Positions 36,350-45,708 of a stretch of DNA of 64,000 nucleotides are shown piece after piece. Numbering within the stretch: position 1 is the stretch's first letter; every line of letters begins with the position of its first letter. The stretch is from a bacterium. GTDB taxonomy: Bacteria; Zhuqueibacterota; QNDG01; JAFGCO01. Made by a program: the position numbers and the translations under genes. The stretch covers positions 1-64,000 of the forward strand of contig JAFGCO010000007.1 of the NCBI GenBank assembly GCA_016932575.1. The letters are read 5' to 3'. Below the pieces are notes generated by a model that was not told the origin of the DNA, ran no database searches, and saw only the letters and a list, made by a program, of their open reading frames with translations.

Positions 36350-36889
36350 TTAAAAAACGCCTGCGCTTAAAGACACATCAGGAAAGAGACTTTCAATTCG
36401 ACCAGGAAGCCTGAGTGCACGTGAGGCATCCATGGTACTTACAATTGTTTGATAATCGACATTCGGCTCAGCCATTAATATAATATGGTTCGCGTCGGAA
36501 AATTGACTGACTGCCCGTTGCTTGATCTCATATAATTTCAGAGACAAAGCCCGATAATCATATGCACCATTGACAAGTGGAATGGTGGGCCCGCCCTCGG
36601 CAGATCCGCTCAGCACAGCCATTGAACTTGAAATAAAAAAACCTCGATCCGTGACTGTCACTGTTAAATCAAGTTTTTTTTGGCTTTCTATAGGCATTTG
36701 ATTGAGCATTGTTCCGTCTGGTCCCGTAGCTGCCGGAGGAAGATTCAGTTCAATAACCCCCAGACGAACAAATTCAGCGGAAGTTAATAGCAGAGGAATT
36801 AACACCACCATCAGATTCATCATGGGCGCAATATTGGGAGGTTCAATCTCAAAAGACCGTCTTGCGCGTTTTGAAGGCCGGTAAGCCAT
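36350..36889 (-). CDS. exbD: ExbD/TolR-like subunit with Asn replacing the key Asp
   Basis: A 179-residue ExbD-like protein. Its single helix NIAPMMNLMVVLIPLLLTSA aligns with the canonical TPFIDVMLVLLIIFM; residue 25 is Asn (codon AAT) instead of the proton-carrying Asp. The periplasmic domain keeps the LNLPPAA segment and a late IILMAEPNVDYQTIVSTMD segment. ExbB-type pores normally need the Asp, so this subunit may be a structural partner of the Asp-containing paralogue downstream. It begins 4 bases after the ExbB stop. Confidence 0.85.
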   Translation of the reverse strand: MAYRPSKRARRSFEIEPPNIAPMMNLMVVLIPLLLTSAEFVRLGVIELNLPPAATGPDGTMLNQMPIESQKKLDLTVTVTDRGFFISSSMAVLSGSAEGGPTIPLVNGAYDYRALSLKLYEIKQRAVSQFSDANHIILMAEPNVDYQTIVSTMDASRALRLPGRIESLFPDVSLSAGVF

Positions 36890-36893
36890 GCGG

Positions 36894-37544
36894 CTATTCC
36901 TCTTCTGTGATCAGATTAACCAATTTCACCGTATGCTCATCTATTTCATCGATGATCTGGTTTGTTTTATTATGCAAAATGGTGTATAAAATAATCGAAG
37001 GAATGGCCACTGCCAGACCAAACAGAGTTGTATTCATGGCTACAGAAATTCCATGTGCCAGTAAACGCGATTTTTCAGCGACATCAATACCCGGCGCTGA
37101 TACTGATCTGAATGCAATGATCAATCCAAAAATGGTCCCCATCAATCCGATAAGTGTGGCAACATTGCCAATCATATTTAAATAACCGGTACGGCTCTGA
37201 AGCTTGGGAATCACTTCGAGTGTTCCTTCATCTACTGCATTCTGCACACCCCGAAAAGTCGGCGTTTTCATTCTGCTGGCTTTAATCAATCCCAACAGAA
37301 TAATTTGAGCCAGTGCCTTTTCGCGAAGAGAATTACATAACGCCATGGCCCGCTTGAAATCCTTGGCCTGGACATATTTTCGAACAAGTGCCATAAATTT
37401 AGGAGCATTGATGTTGGATTTTGTAAAAATAAATTGAAATCGCTCTATTGCGATTGCCAACATAATCGCAGCCAATATGGCCAGTACCCACATAAATACA
37501 GCGCCGCTCATGCCTGGACTGAAGCTATGCCAGAATTCAGACAT
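36894..37544 (-). CDS. exbB: MotA/TolQ/ExbB-type proton-channel protein
   Basis: A 216-residue inner-membrane protein with three helices (about 13-35, 120-146 and 170-192). The long cytoplasmic loop carries AMALCNSLREKALAQI and the family motif NVATLIGLMGTIFGLIIAF with the pore Thr residues, followed by GISVAMNTTLFGLAVAIPSI. It would form the pentameric stator of the machine. GGAGG lies 6 bases before ATG 37544. The upstream 166-bp spacer probably carries its promoter, but I see no clear -35/-10. Confidence 0.9.
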   Translation of the reverse strand: MSEFWHSFSPGMSGAVFMWVLAILAAIMLAIAIERFQFIFTKSNINAPKFMALVRKYVQAKDFKRAMALCNSLREKALAQIILLGLIKASRMKTPTFRGVQNAVDEGTLEVIPKLQSRTGYLNMIGNVATLIGLMGTIFGLIIAFRSVSAPGIDVAEKSRLLAHGISVAMNTTLFGLAVAIPSIILYTILHNKTNQIIDEIDEHTVKLVNLITEEE

Positions 37545-37710
37545 TGAAAACCTCCATCAATAAAGTGAACATCAATCGTAAAATTTTATCATTCTTTGAT
37601 TTTTCTTATGATAAAACTATTAACTTCCGTTTATCTAAATGTGCTGAAACAAGTTTGATCTGTCTGATACGCATACATTTGTCCCATAATGCAATATATT
37701 TAATATAGGA

Positions 37711-38055
37711 TTAATTCCGTTGTCTTTCAACTGCTTTCTTAATACTTTTTACATCATCGACTTGTCCTAATACTTTATCCGGTTTCGGCAATGCTTCTAC
37801 ACCATTTTTCAATTCATTGTCAAAACTGCGTCCCAGTTCTACCTGTCCGATTTCGGGATCCACACGCCGTGGCAACACAATCACACCGGGTTTTTCAATC
37901 TGACCCTGAATTTCAATTTCATCCAATATGAGTTCGCCGTTTCCCTGAAATCCGGTTTGAGACGAATCCTGCGAAGCTGAAGTACTGTTTTCCTGTGCAA
38001 ATACTGCTGCCATCAAAAACAGCCCCGCATATACAATAACGTACAACCGATTCAT
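37711..38055 (-). CDS. Small exported protein of the ExbB/TPR cluster, function unknown
   Basis: A 114-residue protein with a signal peptide (about 1-21, ending AVFAQ). The mature part is hydrophilic with the segment LILDEIEIQGQIEKPGVIVLP, a pattern also seen in proteins encoded beside gliding-type TPR genes. I chose ATG 38055, 7 bases after AAAGGGG; the first ATG, two codons earlier, lies too close. It follows the giant TPR gene by 12 bp, which suggests cotranscription. No named family was recognised. Confidence 0.65.
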   Translation of the reverse strand: MNRLYVIVYAGLFLMAAVFAQENSTSASQDSSQTGFQGNGELILDEIEIQGQIEKPGVIVLPRRVDPEIGQVELGRSFDNELKNGVEALPKPDKVLGQVDDVKSIKKAVERQRN

Positions 38056-38067
38056 GACCATTCCCCT

Positions 38068-41000
38068 TTATAACGCTTTTGGTATATAGCGAACGGTTAG
38101 CCATCCGCGTACTGAATATACTTTCTGATTTTTATAAATAAATCCGATTTGATTCAATCCAGAATTTAAATAATCCACAATATCATATACACCGTTTTCT
38201 GCACGCTCAACTGCCATTGTGCCATTCACATAAATCCGGCAGGGGGATTCTGAGTGAACATGTATTTCAGCTTGAACCGGCACACCAGGTATCTGCATTG
38301 ATTTGCGAAAAGCCAGCATACTGATTTGTTTGGCCGGCATAACCCAGATTTGATATACCGGTCTATTGGATGACCAAATTGAATCACGAACAGCCTTACC
38401 ATGCGGATTCACTTCAACCGCTTTTTCATCAGTTTCATTACCCAGAACTGCCACAGGCTGAAAAGAGCATGTCCAGGTCGTGTCTGTCGCCAGATGCTTG
38501 ATTGCCAGCTGAATTCCCCATTTTTTCGAATAGGTTTCAGGATCGATACGCAGAAGAGCCGCGGCCAACTGATTTCGTGTCTGCCGCTGATATTGAAAAC
38601 CCGGTTCTGTTTCAAACGCTGTTTCCAAAACCGCAATCCGCTCAATATTAAGATAGTATTCAATATCTTCGAAAACCGTCAGCATATCCTCATACATAAT
38701 TTCCTGAGTCGCTTCGAGAAAGGCATCGGCTCGGCGTTGATCGTGCTGGGATTTTTTAATGTCCTGAGCCAGGGAATCTGCGAGATTTAGAGCAAAACGA
38801 TCCATCGCTTCCCGATGGGCAGATACGGGCAGCATATCCAATCCCATCTGTTCAGCCTGCTGCATCCCCTGTTTGCAGAATTGAACGGCAGCCAGGGCAT
38901 AGGTCTTGGACAGTTCAATCAGATTGACCATATTATTGACCACTGTTTGATTCATCTTCTGCTTTTTTTCCAGGGAACGGTATCTGAAAACCGCCGCTTG
39001 CTTGTCGAAAGTATGCAGTGCATCAAAAGACAGCTGTTCATACTGCTCTCCAACAAGATTTAAATTGATCAGGATCTGCTTGTTGGAAGCTTGTGTCCAG
39101 CTGTTCGAAACAAACAGGCTGTCGGCAACTTGTAAATTTCTTTGATGAGCAGCTATAACCTGTTTAGTCAGTGGTTGAATGGCCTGAATCAGCAACTGAC
39201 TTCGATATTCCAAACCTTCGAGAACGCTCAAACCCGCCGGAAGAGGCACAGAAAGCAGACGTTCAATAGATTCCTGATAAATCTGTGCCATGCGAAATAG
39301 TGTGGCAGAAATTTTAACTTCGCTCTTTTCAGTCCACATCCTTGTCAAAACTGCCAAGCTGTCGGATATATCGGATTCCCCTGCCGGCCGACCGGAGGAT
39401 TCATTGTTCAACTGCCTTAATCCTTTGGACGCAGTCAAATAAGCATCCAGTGCCTGATTGAAAATCTGAGCGGTTCGTTCATTGATTTGTTTTTCCTTCA
39501 CAGCCTTTGCGCCCGGATCTTTTTCGGCAATCGGTTGTTTGGCCCAGGCTACGGCATACTGATCGTACAATTCCGCAATACGGTATAAAGATTCAGGAAG
39601 CCGGATGGTTTTCATAGCGACAATCTGGGCATACCGGTTTTCCAGATCTTCCAACTGACGCTGTTTATGGGCCGCCTGTGTACTGATTCTGGATGGTGGC
39701 ACGTTGAACTGTATTTTTTCATATTTTCGATGTGCAATGCGTGTGGCATTAAAAAGGCCTTCTGTGGCCATAAAAGCATAGGTGTCCGCGCTGTCGCTGG
39801 GTAACTTCTGATAAAGTGTATAGGTTTGTTTATAATATTTCTCGGCATTGTCTAGTGAGTCAATATGCTGATAATACCTGCCCAATTCATAAGAGGCTTC
39901 GATCGAAAGTAAAGATTGCGGAAAACGCCAAATAAACGAAATAAGATGACTTGCCCTGCGGCTGGGCTGGTTTAATTGCTGGTAATGATCTGCAATCTGA
40001 TAATACATAATTTCAGCTTCCTCTGCCTGAGGATATTTACTCACAAATGCATTCGCTGCTTCTATTGCTTGAAGCCAATGCCTGCCCTTGACATAACAAA
40101 TATAAGCATTATGCAGCGCATCCTGAGAGTTTTGCGAATCTGCAATATGCCCGGACAACTCTCTGTATCGATCGCCCGCCAATCGATTCTTTCCAATCTC
40201 ACTGTAATCGAAGGCCAAATTATTCAGGCCATCAATCAACAGATCTGAAGCGCTGTAAGTGGTCCGCAGCATCTCATAAGCCCGAATTGCTGATTCATAA
40301 TCATGGACTTTCTCATATTCAGCGGCCGCATTAAAAAGAGCACGATCCGCGAATTGAATTTTAGGTGCTTCCAGGGCCAGCCGGTAAAATTCGTCAGCAG
40401 CTTTGACACTGTTTCCTGTATCCGCTATTCCCTGGGCCTTTAGAAAAATGGCTTCTCCCAATCGTTGCCTGGCCTTTTCTTTCACATCCACCGGATACGA
40501 GCTGCTTAAAATCTTTTTTGCCAATGCTTCGGTACTTTCATAGTCACGCTTTGCAAAATAGCTTTCCAGTATAGACAATTCCACTTCTTTTACCGCCTGG
40601 TGATTCGGGAAATATTTCATTAAAGTCTTAAAATATTTAATCGCCTCATCAAAATGATTGTTGATATAGTAAAGTGCTCCGGCATTGGATAAAATCGCAG
40701 GCGTTTTTTCATCAAAAGGAAACAGTTTAATATAATTATCATACGCCATGGCCTTCCACTTTTGCGCTTCCGTCAAAGGAACAGGTTCTTTTAAATCGTG
40801 CTCCGCAGAAGTCACAGCAACAACATCGGAGGCTGTCTGGGAGCGTTTTTCCTGAGCAACGAGCGTATCTGCAATGACAATGGCATTTTGGGCCGCATCT
40901 TTTATGGAAGACAGCCCTTTTTCCCGTGCAAACGATTCATAGGACTCGGTACTGTACACCAGGCTGATTGTCAAATATTCTTGCAACGCTTCTTTATAGC

Positions 41001-42375
41001 TGGAAAGCTTTGTATCCAGAATAAGTGCAACATTCCATCGAATCATATAAGCATAATTATCTTCAGGAAATGTATCCAAATATTGGTATCCTAACGAAAC
41101 CACGTTTTCAAATCCTTCCTGAGATGGATTTTCTGTCACACTCTGAAGCACTGTATTAAAATTATTTCGGAGTGCATTCTCTGAAATCCGGTAGGCATCC
41201 AATTTGGTTTTTTCATCATCAATCGACTGCCACCAGGAACTGCGGGGATGAAATTGTTTGTAAATGTTCTCCCTGGCAGTAAAAATATTCTTCTTATCAT
41301 CAAGGGCCACATAACAGTCCACAATCGCTTTTCGGATAAACAGAGTTTCCGGATCATCTCCCAACTGTTCTATCAAGTATTGATACGTTTGAATCGCCAG
41401 CGGATAGTCTTCCTTTTGCTCTTTATAGGCATTCCCCATCCGTCGCAACACATCCACAGTCCAAGCAGGCCATTGGAGTCTTCTAAGATATTGATTTAAT
41501 TTGGACGGGCCACCGTAGTCAATAAAACTGATCGCAATGTATTCAATGGCTTCATCCAGCAAATCGGTCCGCATATCCTGAGAAGTCAAATGAACTTGTT
41601 GGGCATATAAATTTTCAATCAGACTCGTGAAATAGCTGATAGCTTCCGGATATTCACTGAGACGATAATAACTCCATCCCAGTTTATATAGGGATTCGTC
41701 ATATCGTGAGTGATTTTGATATTGAGTAACGATTTTATAACAACCGATGGCTTTTTGCAGACTGTTCACCGGCGGATTAAAATAATATTCACCCAGCCGC
41801 ATATAAGCATCGGGGATAAATTTGCTCTTCGGATAAGCCCCCACAAAATATTGATATACCTGAACTGCCTGCTCAATCTGCCCCATCTCTTCGAGTAAAA
41901 AACCCTTGTTATAAACCGCATCATCAATGAGATCACTGTGAGGAAATTCATCGATAATACGCTGATAGGTACTCAGAGATTTTTCAAAATCAAGCCTTGG
42001 TTCATCAGGCAGTTCTTGAATGGTCCCCTCGTCATAGGCCTCTAAAAGCTGATCGAATTTTTCCATACGTGACAGATAATCGTCCTTTTCATGATAATAA
42101 TATAAATCTGCCAATCGAATTAAAATTTGATCTACCAATTCCGGGTCCGGATTCGAGGCCAGCTGCAATTCACCGTCCTGAATCCCGCGCCTGATCAGGT
42201 TCCTTTTCTCCTCTTGCAGCCGATCTAACTCTTGATTATAGTAATTTCGGAAATTCTGAAGCTGCGGCAGACTGTATTGTGTAAAAGTGGAGTCCATCCG
42301 GGCATTCCGGACCTGACCCCACCCCATACAAAGACTGACGATCATTGCAAGAATTATTTTATATAAATTTCTCAT
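38068..42375 (-). CDS. Giant exported tetratricopeptide-repeat protein
   Basis: A 1435-residue protein with a signal peptide (about 1-20) and many TPR-like units, for example YNKGFLLEEMGQIEQAVQVY, LGWSYYRLSEYPEAISYF and NAGALYYINNHFDEAIKYF. The repeats cover roughly residues 90-850. A non-repetitive helical region follows (about 900-1280), and the last 150 residues are strand-rich. TPR proteins scaffold complexes; in the gliding (Glt) machines of myxobacteria, TPR proteins work with ExbB/ExbD and AgmX-like parts. The gene lies in that context here. No enzyme motif is seen. Confidence 0.82.
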   Translation of the reverse strand: MRNLYKIILAMIVSLCMGWGQVRNARMDSTFTQYSLPQLQNFRNYYNQELDRLQEEKRNLIRRGIQDGELQLASNPDPELVDQILIRLADLYYYHEKDDYLSRMEKFDQLLEAYDEGTIQELPDEPRLDFEKSLSTYQRIIDEFPHSDLIDDAVYNKGFLLEEMGQIEQAVQVYQYFVGAYPKSKFIPDAYMRLGEYYFNPPVNSLQKAIGCYKIVTQYQNHSRYDESLYKLGWSYYRLSEYPEAISYFTSLIENLYAQQVHLTSQDMRTDLLDEAIEYIAISFIDYGGPSKLNQYLRRLQWPAWTVDVLRRMGNAYKEQKEDYPLAIQTYQYLIEQLGDDPETLFIRKAIVDCYVALDDKKNIFTARENIYKQFHPRSSWWQSIDDEKTKLDAYRISENALRNNFNTVLQSVTENPSQEGFENVVSLGYQYLDTFPEDNYAYMIRWNVALILDTKLSSYKEALQEYLTISLVYSTESYESFAREKGLSSIKDAAQNAIVIADTLVAQEKRSQTASDVVAVTSAEHDLKEPVPLTEAQKWKAMAYDNYIKLFPFDEKTPAILSNAGALYYINNHFDEAIKYFKTLMKYFPNHQAVKEVELSILESYFAKRDYESTEALAKKILSSSYPVDVKEKARQRLGEAIFLKAQGIADTGNSVKAADEFYRLALEAPKIQFADRALFNAAAEYEKVHDYESAIRAYEMLRTTYSASDLLIDGLNNLAFDYSEIGKNRLAGDRYRELSGHIADSQNSQDALHNAYICYVKGRHWLQAIEAANAFVSKYPQAEEAEIMYYQIADHYQQLNQPSRRASHLISFIWRFPQSLLSIEASYELGRYYQHIDSLDNAEKYYKQTYTLYQKLPSDSADTYAFMATEGLFNATRIAHRKYEKIQFNVPPSRISTQAAHKQRQLEDLENRYAQIVAMKTIRLPESLYRIAELYDQYAVAWAKQPIAEKDPGAKAVKEKQINERTAQIFNQALDAYLTASKGLRQLNNESSGRPAGESDISDSLAVLTRMWTEKSEVKISATLFRMAQIYQESIERLLSVPLPAGLSVLEGLEYRSQLLIQAIQPLTKQVIAAHQRNLQVADSLFVSNSWTQASNKQILINLNLVGEQYEQLSFDALHTFDKQAAVFRYRSLEKKQKMNQTVVNNMVNLIELSKTYALAAVQFCKQGMQQAEQMGLDMLPVSAHREAMDRFALNLADSLAQDIKKSQHDQRRADAFLEATQEIMYEDMLTVFEDIEYYLNIERIAVLETAFETEPGFQYQRQTRNQLAAALLRIDPETYSKKWGIQLAIKHLATDTTWTCSFQPVAVLGNETDEKAVEVNPHGKAVRDSIWSSNRPVYQIWVMPAKQISMLAFRKSMQIPGVPVQAEIHVHSESPCRIYVNGTMAVERAENGVYDIVDYLNSGLNQIGFIYKNQKVYSVRGWLTVRYIPKAL

Positions 42376-42465
42376 CTAATCCTTATATTAAACACAATAA
42401 ATCCATTTTACCCAAAAGCCGTATATTTTATCAACCTGCTCCTTACACTGGCCCCTCTTGACAGA

Positions 42466-44961
42466 TTATTTTTGAACCGCCGGCTCCTTGACTTGTTTAT
42501 TGAAATACTTATTGTGAAAGAAATCCTCCCGATCCCTTTCTTTTCTGCGTTTTGCTTCGACTTTCATCTGACCCTCAATGCGTGACACATCGCTTAACAA
42601 TCTCTGGATTCGCTTTTCCAGTTTAATTCGTTTTTCCTTGAACACCCGGTCTATGCTGTTGAGAACACGTGAAATCTGAGCGGTTCGCTCATCGATCTCT
42701 TTGATCCTGTTAAAATTGATATTACTGATCCCGTAGCTGCTGAAACTGGTCCATTGATCCACCTCGATCCGAAATTCCTGGGGCAGATTTTCACGAAGCC
42801 AGACTTCATACTGACTCAGTTTGTCATAGTAATCTTTAAGTTCTTCAATTCTCATTTCCATATGCAAACTGATTTTAAACCGACTTGCGGCTTGGGCATC
42901 AGCCATTAACTGTTCTGCTGACTCAATATTCATTTTCGTATGATCTTTTTCACTCATCGTTTCCAGCAGAAGAGAGCGAAATAAATATCTCAAATACTCA
43001 GTCATGCCCATCTGACGAATGAGAGGTGCATCGTCACGGCTGGCCGTGGCTCCGCGTCCGTCCATAGTATGATCCTGAAGGGTTTCAATCACCTCGCCCC
43101 GAAGCTGACGAATATCCGAAAGTGAAGCGCCCTTTTTCTGATCCTCACGCGCCAGCGATTCCAAATGGTCCAATGTATTTATTTCTTGTTGCAATTGCTG
43201 CTGGGTACCTAAAAACTCGGTTTCAGTCGCTTGATTAAACCGCATAATATCCGGGTCGCCCCGCAAGAATTTTTGAATTTGTTTGGCTTCTTTATATAAT
43301 TCTCTTTCTTTTTCACTGTTCAGCGAATTGAATCCGTCCCTCTGAGCATTCAATTGTTCCCCATATTCATTTCGTTCCACGCCTGTAATCTGCTTCAAAT
43401 CGCTCAGAGCAGCCTCCTTTCGGCCCAGCAACTCTTTTGAACTGGCTGCCAAAACCCTGGCTTCATACATATAATTAGACAGCAGATTGTCGTTTAAAAG
43501 GCTCTCAACACTCTTTAACGCCTCTGCCGGTCTTCCTTCCTGATATGCAGCCCACGCGTCTCCTAACAAGGACAAATCATAGCTTTCCGATTCTTCAGCC
43601 ACGAGACTGAAGTACTCGCGAGCTTGCCGTGTTTTGCCGTTTTCATAATAAATCAAGCCCAGTTTGAGAAGAGCATTATTGCGAATCTGGTTTAACATGG
43701 GATTTTTGGTTGCTGAAATTTCATTCACCAGCCGCTTATAGATTTGAATCGCCTTGTCATTGTCACCAAGATTGCTGTAACACGCAGCCGAAAGATAATG
43801 CGCAGGATAATAGTAAGATGAGCCTGTATTGATATAATTCAGCGTTTCAAGTGCAGGCTTGAATTGTCCGCTCTTGAACTGGGAATAACCCACCAGATAG
43901 GTCAAAGTGCCCCAGGTCCCCGGGAAAATTTGTAACCGCCGAATGAGCAACCGCTGAAACACATCCACCTGTTTGTTAACATCTCCGTAAATATAGTAAA
44001 TATAAATCATCTTGACCATGGCTTTGGAGGCATACTCTGAATTCGGATAGGTCGCAGTCAGGCGCTGATATCCTTCAATGGCTTCATTCAGTAAATTCAA
44101 CGCATAAGCGGATTCACATCGAAAATACATGACATCATCCAGCACATAAGTTTCTGAATATTGATCCAGCACATCCTGTAACTGGAATCTGGCAAGCTCA
44201 AAATCACCAGCATTATAGGTTTGCAAAGCCTGTTGAAGATCACGCTGAAAGATACGCTTGGCCTGGGCAGCATTGGCACTGTTTCTAAGTCTCAATCGAT
44301 AAAAATTATACTTAGCCAATCGTAGCTTGTAATCAAGAATCCGGTTGTATTTCCATTGTTCAAAAAGATCACCAGAAGTGATTGCTTCTTCAGAAAAGGG
44401 ATCTTCGACATTTTCAAAAGACGGGGATTCATTAGATGCTCCCGGTACAATAATCGGCTGGTGCTGCATCTGGGAGGCTTGTTTTTCATGCTGAACACTT
44501 AAACTTTTAATTTCATCGCTTAAAAATGATTTCAGACGCTCTTTCAATTGTTCAAGGGATCGAAGGATATCTAAATCCACACGTCGTTTGGCCTGAATTT
44601 CCAAATTCTCAATCTGTGTGATCAGGCGCTCCATGGCCTTCACTTCCGAACTGTAATTGTCCATCAGAACATCTTTCGGAGATCGTATGGCATCAATGCC
44701 CAAATCAATCGCTGTCTGCCCTTCTGAACGACGATTCGCCAGCTCTTCGCTTACATTTTTAACCAGTCCCAACAGATATTTTTCTTTGGGGATCATCATC
44801 CTCATGAAATCTTCACTTCGCAGGCGATTATAAAAATGCGATTCGGAATCTTGATCCGTGATTTGCTCCGCAAAGAGTCCGGAAAACACACCTATAAAGA
44901 GACAGGAGAAGGCAAAGCGCCACAGCCGATGATGAATTTTCCCCGCAAAGGCATTAGGCAT
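42466..44961 (-). CDS. Exported TPR/coiled-coil protein
   Basis: A protein of about 831 residues. A signal segment (residues about 10-31, FAFSCLFIGVFSGLFAEQ) is followed by a coiled-coil stretch (about 80-160), TPR units (about 220-520, for example ALNLLNEAIEGYQRLTATYP and NLGDNDKAIQIYKRLVNE), and a C-terminal coiled coil (about 570-815). I chose ATG 44961, 8 bases after GAGGG. It lies 90 bp upstream of the giant TPR gene and probably begins the cluster. Confidence 0.8.
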   Translation of the reverse strand: MPNAFAGKIHHRLWRFAFSCLFIGVFSGLFAEQITDQDSESHFYNRLRSEDFMRMMIPKEKYLLGLVKNVSEELANRRSEGQTAIDLGIDAIRSPKDVLMDNYSSEVKAMERLITQIENLEIQAKRRVDLDILRSLEQLKERLKSFLSDEIKSLSVQHEKQASQMQHQPIIVPGASNESPSFENVEDPFSEEAITSGDLFEQWKYNRILDYKLRLAKYNFYRLRLRNSANAAQAKRIFQRDLQQALQTYNAGDFELARFQLQDVLDQYSETYVLDDVMYFRCESAYALNLLNEAIEGYQRLTATYPNSEYASKAMVKMIYIYYIYGDVNKQVDVFQRLLIRRLQIFPGTWGTLTYLVGYSQFKSGQFKPALETLNYINTGSSYYYPAHYLSAACYSNLGDNDKAIQIYKRLVNEISATKNPMLNQIRNNALLKLGLIYYENGKTRQAREYFSLVAEESESYDLSLLGDAWAAYQEGRPAEALKSVESLLNDNLLSNYMYEARVLAASSKELLGRKEAALSDLKQITGVERNEYGEQLNAQRDGFNSLNSEKERELYKEAKQIQKFLRGDPDIMRFNQATETEFLGTQQQLQQEINTLDHLESLAREDQKKGASLSDIRQLRGEVIETLQDHTMDGRGATASRDDAPLIRQMGMTEYLRYLFRSLLLETMSEKDHTKMNIESAEQLMADAQAASRFKISLHMEMRIEELKDYYDKLSQYEVWLRENLPQEFRIEVDQWTSFSSYGISNINFNRIKEIDERTAQISRVLNSIDRVFKEKRIKLEKRIQRLLSDVSRIEGQMKVEAKRRKERDREDFFHNKYFNKQVKEPAVQK

Positions 44962-45204
44962 AAACAATACCCTCAAAAAGTAACAACGTACACATATTTC
45001 TAACACTTATTTCAATATAAAAACACCGGTTCGTTCAATTTCACCGGTTTGGTGGCCAAAATACACCCATATTCCGGCCCATATAATAAAGCAGTTAAAT
45101 ATTGCAAATACAGTGCCTAAATCGTCTGTATCAGTACTATTTAACAATTCACAACAATATATTTTATTACATATTAACGATGCAAATGGTTCCATGTGCC
45201 GCAG

Positions 45205-45232
45205 ATAAAAAATCCGGCACGTTAAGCCGAAT
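45205..45232 (-). terminator. Rho-independent terminator of the V-ATPase operon
   Basis: On the minus strand ATTCGGC and GCCGGAT form a 7-bp stem (one G-U pair) with a 7-base loop, followed by six U. It begins directly after the subunit K stop codon at 45235. Confidence 0.75.
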
Positions 45233-45234
45233 CG

Positions 45235-45675
45235 TCATCCTGCACTGGGCAATGCAATCATGGCAAAAATCATAACAAAAAGGGCCACCGTTTCAATAAT
45301 ACCAACAACCATAATATAATTGGCAAATCCCTGGCCCGTTTCAGCCAATGCATCGGATGCTTTTGCAGCTGCTTTGCCTTGCATCAGGGCTGACAATCCA
45401 ATCGCAATTCCGGCTACTCCGCCAATCAAGATAGGCCAGCCTGCGCCAATCTCCTTCCAGTCAGCACTCATAATACTGTTTCTGAGAATAAATCCATATA
45501 TAGTCTGTGTTAAAGGAGCACCTGCAAAAGCCACCAGCAGAAACGGAGCCGCCTTATTTTGCAGATAAGCCTTTTTCCATGCGCCTATAGCAGCCATTCC
45601 TGCAATGCCGGTCCCCAATGCAGAACCAATCGCGCCAAAAACCAGCGATAAATTAATGTCACCCAATTGAATCAT
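45235..45675 (-). CDS. ntpK: V-type ATPase subunit K (membrane ring)
   Basis: A 146-residue double-hairpin rotor subunit with four helices (about 10-30, 44-65, 82-103 and 120-143). The helix 2 segment APLTQTIYGF and helix 4 segment IIETVALF are key: Thr56, Gln57, Tyr60, Gln99 and Glu128 align with the Na+ ligands Thr64, Gln65, Tyr68, Gln110 and Glu139 of Enterococcus NtpK, which suggests Na+ rather than H+ coupling. As in that family only the second hairpin has an acidic residue. It is the last gene of the operon, 33 bp after subunit I. Confidence 0.92.
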   Translation of the reverse strand: MIQLGDINLSLVFGAIGSALGTGIAGMAAIGAWKKAYLQNKAAPFLLVAFAGAPLTQTIYGFILRNSIMSADWKEIGAGWPILIGGVAGIAIGLSALMQGKAAAKASDALAETGQGFANYIMVVGIIETVALFVMIFAMIALPSAG

Positions 45676-45708
45676 TGTCCATCCCTTTCATACTTTGATA
45701 AGTGATTG

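Noticed and set aside
45007-45195. 62-codon minus-strand frame with a hydrophobic stretch
   Set aside because: It lies just past the V-ATPase terminator, has no ribosome site, and shows no recognisable family pattern.
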